DNA of 64,000 bases from assembly GCA_963725505.1 (NCBI GenBank), contig CAVRYN010000004.1, positions 124,001 through 188,000 on the forward strand, read 5' to 3'. Position 1 is the first letter of the stretch; each line of letters opens with the position of its first letter. Both the position numbers and the translations under genes were made by a program. The notes under the pieces were generated by a model. The model did no database searches. It was not told where the DNA came from and was given only the letters and a program-made list of their open reading frames with translations. This stretch comes from Udaeobacter sp963725505. GTDB taxonomy: Bacteria > Verrucomicrobiota > Verrucomicrobiia > Chthoniobacterales > UBA10450. Positions 60,639 to 64,000 of the stretch are shown here, in pieces.

Positions 60639-60748
60639 GCCTTCTTTTAATCCAAGCGCCAGTGGAGAGCAACATCCCAAATAGCATGTATAGATGGGAT
60701 TGATCTGTAGTTGACGCGTGGATCGGTTAGCTCGAAATTTTCAATGGT

Positions 60749-61789
60749 ATGACAACCACGAATTTTGAACGGGCTGTGCGACCGGAATTCTTGTTTAGCG
60801 AAGGGAATTCAGACCGCCCCTCGCGTAACGAGACGACAACGGGGGCAACTGATGCAGCGCTCTTAGACGAGTACTCGCGCGCGGTGGTGAGCGCGGTTCA
60901 GCGCGTCGCGCCTTCCGTGGTAAACATCGATGTCCAACAACGGAGCAAAAATCAGCCGCGCGACATCGCCGGAAACGGCTCGGGATTTGTGATTACTCCC
61001 GACGGTTTCATTTTGACCAACAGCCATGTCGTCCACGCGGCAACTCGCATCGTCGTGAATCTTTCGGGTGGACGTGATTACCCGGCACAGCTCATGGGCG
61101 ACGATCCAGAAACCGATCTGGCAGTGATCCGGATCGACGCGCCGCAGCTAATTCATGTGCGCCTGGCCGATTCCGAAAACTTGCGGGTTGGCCAGCTTGC
61201 GATCGCCATTGGAAATCCGTTTGGTTTCCAGGCGAGCGTGACCGCGGGCGTGATCAGCGCGCTCGGTCGCTCAATGTATTCGCAATCGGGTCGTTTGATC
61301 GACAACATCATCCAGACCGACGCCGCACTGAATCCGGGGAATTCCGGCGGACCGCTTGTCAACTCCGCGGGGGAAGTGATCGGCGTGAACACGGCAATGA
61401 TTCGCCCGGCGCAAGGCATCTGTTTTGCCATCGCGAGCAACACCGCCAGGCTCGTCGCCGGTTGGCTGATTCGCGACGGGAGAATCCGGCGCAGCTATAT
61501 TGGCGTTGCCGGTCAAAACGTGCCGCTCCATCGCCGCGTGGTTCGGTTCTATGATTTGCCGCTGGAAACGGGTGTGCTTGTTGTTTCAGTTGAGAGGAAC
61601 AGTCCCGCCGAACGCGCCGGCTTGCGCGAAGGCGATCTGATTGTGGCGTTCAATGGTCAGCCTATTGGGAGCGTGCACGATCTGCATAAGATTTTGGTCG
61701 GCGAACAAATCGGCGTCAGCGCCAGCCTGACCATCATTCGGCACACCGAGAAAATGGAATTGCCGATCCTGCCCGCTGAATCGCGCTGA
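60749..61789 (+). CDS. HtrA/DegP-like serine protease with PDZ domain
   Basis: 346 residues. Trypsin-fold protease with triad His93 (TNSHVVH), Asp123 (ETDLAVIRID) and Ser199 (NPGNSGGPL), then one PDZ domain (about 255-340; GVLVVSVERNSPAERAGLRE). Most HtrA proteins are exported; here no signal peptide or membrane segment precedes the protease domain (about 45 polar residues), so it may be cytoplasmic. A TGTAG-type element follows. Confidence 0.92.
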   Translation: MTTTNFERAVRPEFLFSEGNSDRPSRNETTTGATDAALLDEYSRAVVSAVQRVAPSVVNIDVQQRSKNQPRDIAGNGSGFVITPDGFILTNSHVVHAATRIVVNLSGGRDYPAQLMGDDPETDLAVIRIDAPQLIHVRLADSENLRVGQLAIAIGNPFGFQASVTAGVISALGRSMYSQSGRLIDNIIQTDAALNPGNSGGPLVNSAGEVIGVNTAMIRPAQGICFAIASNTARLVAGWLIRDGRIRRSYIGVAGQNVPLHRRVVRFYDLPLETGVLVVSVERNSPAERAGLREGDLIVAFNGQPIGSVHDLHKILVGEQIGVSASLTIIRHTEKMELPILPAESR

Positions 61790-61800
61790 TGCGTCTTGAT

Positions 61801-61863
61801 TGTAGCGGCAGGCATGCCGCCGGGGGAAGTGGTCGTGTTGCAGCCGACACGGCTGCCTCTACA
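61801..61863. repeat. TGTAG-type compound hairpin element
   Basis: TGTAGCGGCAGGCATGCCGC to GCAGCCGACACGGCTGC and CTACA. Two perfect stems, GGCAGGC-type/GCATGCCGCC and GCAGCCG/CGGCTGC. It lies between the protease gene and purD. Confidence 0.85.
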
Positions 61864-61886
61864 GTCCCGCTGCGATTGCATAGTCG

Positions 61887-63176
61887 ATGAAAATCTTGGT
61901 TATCGGCAGTGGCGGCCGCGAACACGCCCTAGCATGGAAACTGCGGCAATCGCCGCATGCGGAGCAAATTTTCTGCGCGCCGGGAAACGCGGGCACTGCC
62001 GAAATTGCCGAGAATGTCGCGATTGCCGCGAGTGATTTGTCCGCGCTCGTTCGGTTCGCGAAGGAAAATCGTCTCGATTTAACTGTAGTTGGTCCGGACG
62101 ATCCGCTTGCCGCGGGAATTGTCGATCTGTTTGCGGCTGAAAAATTGCGCGCGTTCGGCCCGACGAAATCAGCGGCCCGCATCGAGGCGTCTAAAATTTT
62201 CGCAAAAGAACTGATGCGCACGCAAAAAATTCCTACCGCCGAAGCGCGGACGTTTTCCGACAGCACCGAAGCGCTTCGTTACTGCGAGAAAGTGAAATTT
62301 CCCGTGGTGATCAAAGCGGACGGCCTTGCCCTTGGCAAAGGAGTGATCATTGCCGCCGATGCCGCCACGGCAAGATCGACCATCAACGAGATGATGGACC
62401 GAGGCCGCTTTGGCGACGCAGGCCGGTGCATCGTGATCGAAGAATTCCTGCGGGGAACGGAATGCTCGTTGCACGCCTTAGTGGACGGAGAAAATTATCT
62501 TCTACTCGAGTCGGCCCGCGATCACAAGCGCGCGCTGGACGGCGATCAGGGACCGAACACGGGCGGGATGGGCGCGTTCAGTCCAGCCAATAATTGGAAC
62601 AGCAAATTGCAATCTCAATTCAAAGCCGAAATTATGCAGCCGCTGCTGCGCGGTCTCGGACTGGAAGGAATCAAGTTTCGCGGAGTTCTTTACCCCGGCT
62701 TGATCATCACCAGCGAAGGCCCGCGGGTGCTGGAGTTTAATTGCCGGTTCGGCGACCCGGAAACGCAGTCGCTTCTACCCCGGATGAAGTCGGACCTATT
62801 GCCGCTGTTGGAAGCGACGATTGATGGAACAATCGATCAGTGCGCGATTGAATGGGACACGCGCGCTGCGACCACGGTAGTGCTGGCGTCCGCTGGTTAT
62901 CCGGGCAAATACGAAACTGGAAAACCGATCTCAGGTCTTGAGGAAGCAGCGAAGCTCGAAGACGTCCGGATTTTCCATGCCGGAACCAAACGCGACGCCG
63001 GCGAAATCAAGACTGCGGGAGGCCGCGTCCTCGCAGTCACTGCACTCGGGGCAACCATCGAAGCCGCGCGGGCACGCGCATACGACGCTGCCTCGCGCAT
63101 CGATTTCGAGAACTGTCAGTACAGGCGCGACATTGCTCTGAGTGCTGTTGCAGCTAACATCGACGAATTACCGTGA
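61887..63176 (+). CDS. purD: phosphoribosylamine-glycine ligase
   Basis: GAR synthetase of purine synthesis; ATP-grasp enzyme. The 429 residues start with LVIGSGGREHALAWKLRQSP, carry VVGPDDPLAAGIVDLF, the ATP-grasp core KADGLALGKGVIIA and ESARDHKRALDGDQGPNTGG. The C-terminal strand VLAVTALG is complete. The stop overlaps the next start (TGATG). The next gene is therefore translationally coupled. Confidence 0.97.
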   Translation: MKILVIGSGGREHALAWKLRQSPHAEQIFCAPGNAGTAEIAENVAIAASDLSALVRFAKENRLDLTVVGPDDPLAAGIVDLFAAEKLRAFGPTKSAARIEASKIFAKELMRTQKIPTAEARTFSDSTEALRYCEKVKFPVVIKADGLALGKGVIIAADAATARSTINEMMDRGRFGDAGRCIVIEEFLRGTECSLHALVDGENYLLLESARDHKRALDGDQGPNTGGMGAFSPANNWNSKLQSQFKAEIMQPLLRGLGLEGIKFRGVLYPGLIITSEGPRVLEFNCRFGDPETQSLLPRMKSDLLPLLEATIDGTIDQCAIEWDTRAATTVVLASAGYPGKYETGKPISGLEEAAKLEDVRIFHAGTKRDAGEIKTAGGRVLAVTALGATIEAARARAYDAASRIDFENCQYRRDIALSAVAANIDELP

Positions 63177-64000
63177 TGTCTCGATTTTTGCAGGCCGCGT
63201 TTGCCATCTTCATCTTCGCTGTGAATCTCGCCGCGCAATCGCCGGCGCCAACTTCGCCTGCACCGGCGCCACTGGGAAAGGCGCCGCAGACGCAGTCGAA
63301 ATCGCCGGCACTGCCAGCGGGTTCGCCATCGGAAACACCGACTACAGAAGGTTTGGTTAATTCGTTAGGCCTGCCTGATCTACAGTCGGTCATCACGCTG
63401 CTGAAAAGTAATTTCACAAATCCGGACGCAATCACCGACATAGAGTTGAATCGGGCAGCTGTTGAGGGGCTGCTGGTGCGGCTGCCGCGTGGCGTGATGC
63501 TTTTGCCCGGCAAGGAGAATGTCCCGAGCGCAGCGCCAAGCAGCTTTTACAGCGAGATTATCGCAGGAAGTATCGGATACGTGCGCCTTGGGTCGCTGAA
63601 CAGCGCGAATCTTCAAGCGTTGGACAAAAGTCTCAGCACTTTCGCCGGCAAAAAGGTGAACGCGCTCATCGTCGATCTTCGCGCCACTCAGGCAACGGAT
63701 GATTTGGCGCTGGCCGCGGAATTTGCGAAGCGATTTTGTCCTCGGGGGAAAACGATCTTCACCTTGCGCAAACCGCCAGGACGTCAGGATCACGGATTTA
63801 ATTCCGATCGTGATCCGGCATTTCGCGGCCTGGTGATGGTGCTCGCCGATGGCGATACGGCCGGTGCCGCCGAAGCAATCGCGGCTGCACTGCGGTTTTA
63901 CGACAAAGCGCTAGTCATCGGACAACCGACCGCGGGTCGCGCGGCCGAATACTCGGATTTGCCATTGCCAACCGGCAAGATCCTGCGCCTTGCCGTAGCA
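63176..64000 (+). CDS. exported S41-peptidase-like protein, partial
   Basis: 275 residues up to the window edge. Signal peptide (LQAAFAIFIFAVNLAAQ), Pro/Ala-rich linker, then an S41 (C-terminal processing protease) core: IGYVRLGSLNS, VNALIVDLRATQ and VLADGDTAGAAEAIAAALRF. In active members this last segment carries the nucleophile (SASASE); here it reads TAGAAE, with no serine, so the protein is probably inactive or uses a different residue. The remainder lies outside. Confidence 0.78.
   Translation, partial: MSRFLQAAFAIFIFAVNLAAQSPAPTSPAPAPLGKAPQTQSKSPALPAGSPSETPTTEGLVNSLGLPDLQSVITLLKSNFTNPDAITDIELNRAAVEGLLVRLPRGVMLLPGKENVPSAAPSSFYSEIIAGSIGYVRLGSLNSANLQALDKSLSTFAGKKVNALIVDLRATQATDDLALAAEFAKRFCPRGKTIFTLRKPPGRQDHGFNSDRDPAFRGLVMVLADGDTAGAAEAIAAALRFYDKALVIGQPTAGRAAEYSDLPLPTGKILRLAVA

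Noticed and set aside
1..64000. CRISPR array
   Set aside because: Repeats are dispersed hairpins or short phrases without regular repeat-spacer spacing, and no cas gene is present.

Overview
The window is bacterial chromosome of moderately high GC, with dense genes on both strands and short operons. The best single taxonomic clue is a UBact-type ubiquitin-like protein next to a 20S proteasome. Together with BamA/Skp (an outer membrane), MqnC (futalosine menaquinone route) and a large load of palindromic repeats, this points to a Gram-negative of the Verrucomicrobiota/Planctomycetota sphere. A soil Verrucomicrobiota (Chthoniobacterales-like) is my best guess. It is an inference, because there is no rRNA in the window.

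Layout. 0-3.2 kb: a methylcitrate-cycle operon read leftwards (prpD with a frameshift, prpB, prpC cut by the window edge). 3.4-4.7 kb: fused 3-oxoacid CoA-transferase. 4.8-11 kb: an MFS permease, then a decayed zone with an acetyl-CoA synthetase tail, a large beta-propeller pseudogene and a trehalose-phosphatase tail. 11.2-14.3 kb: RNA-repair set rtcB, COG0523 GTPase, archease. 14.4-24.7 kb: envelope and housekeeping genes (amidase, BrkB, GT28-like transferase, nagA, prepilin peptidase, tatC, Nudix, folB, ABC exporter). 24.6-25.7 kb: two integron attC sites around a VOC gene, without an integrase. 26.4-28.5 kb: UBact, proteasome beta and alpha. 28.6-34.1 kb: cell-wall amidase, peptidoglycan-binding protein, DUF3108, skp, bamA. 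34.3-43 kb: mqnC, a D-amino-acid-oxidase-like enzyme, a crystallin-fold protein, sodC, ybaK-nfeD-slipin, an APH/AAA fusion and a UDG. 43.2-47.7 kb: mutM, a broken REP-associated transposase between inverted REPs, and a split IcmF-like B12 mutase. 47.8-55.6 kb: small membrane proteins and lipoproteins, fabG-like, TonB-like, thioesterase, glycosyltransferase, mrp. 55.7-58.6 kb: pyrR-pyrB-pyrC. 58.7-64 kb: CBS protein, sulfotransferase, HxlR regulator, HtrA protease, purD and an S41-like protein cut by the edge.

The most unusual property is the repeat landscape. Many gaps hold compound hairpin elements bounded by TGTAG...CTACA. Others hold short-period quasi-tandem phrases. Several of these elements lie in frame inside otherwise intact genes (ABC exporter, amino-acid oxidase, B12 mutase and its GTPase, COG0523 GTPase, nagA, Nudix hydrolase, dihydroorotase), usually in linkers between domains, and in several genes the element supplies the stop codon. 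A second pattern is a set of single-base gains that break prpD, tatC, folB, the propeller gene and the transposase. In prpD, tatC and folB, removing the extra bases restores exact full-length families, so these are either very recent lesions or assembly errors.
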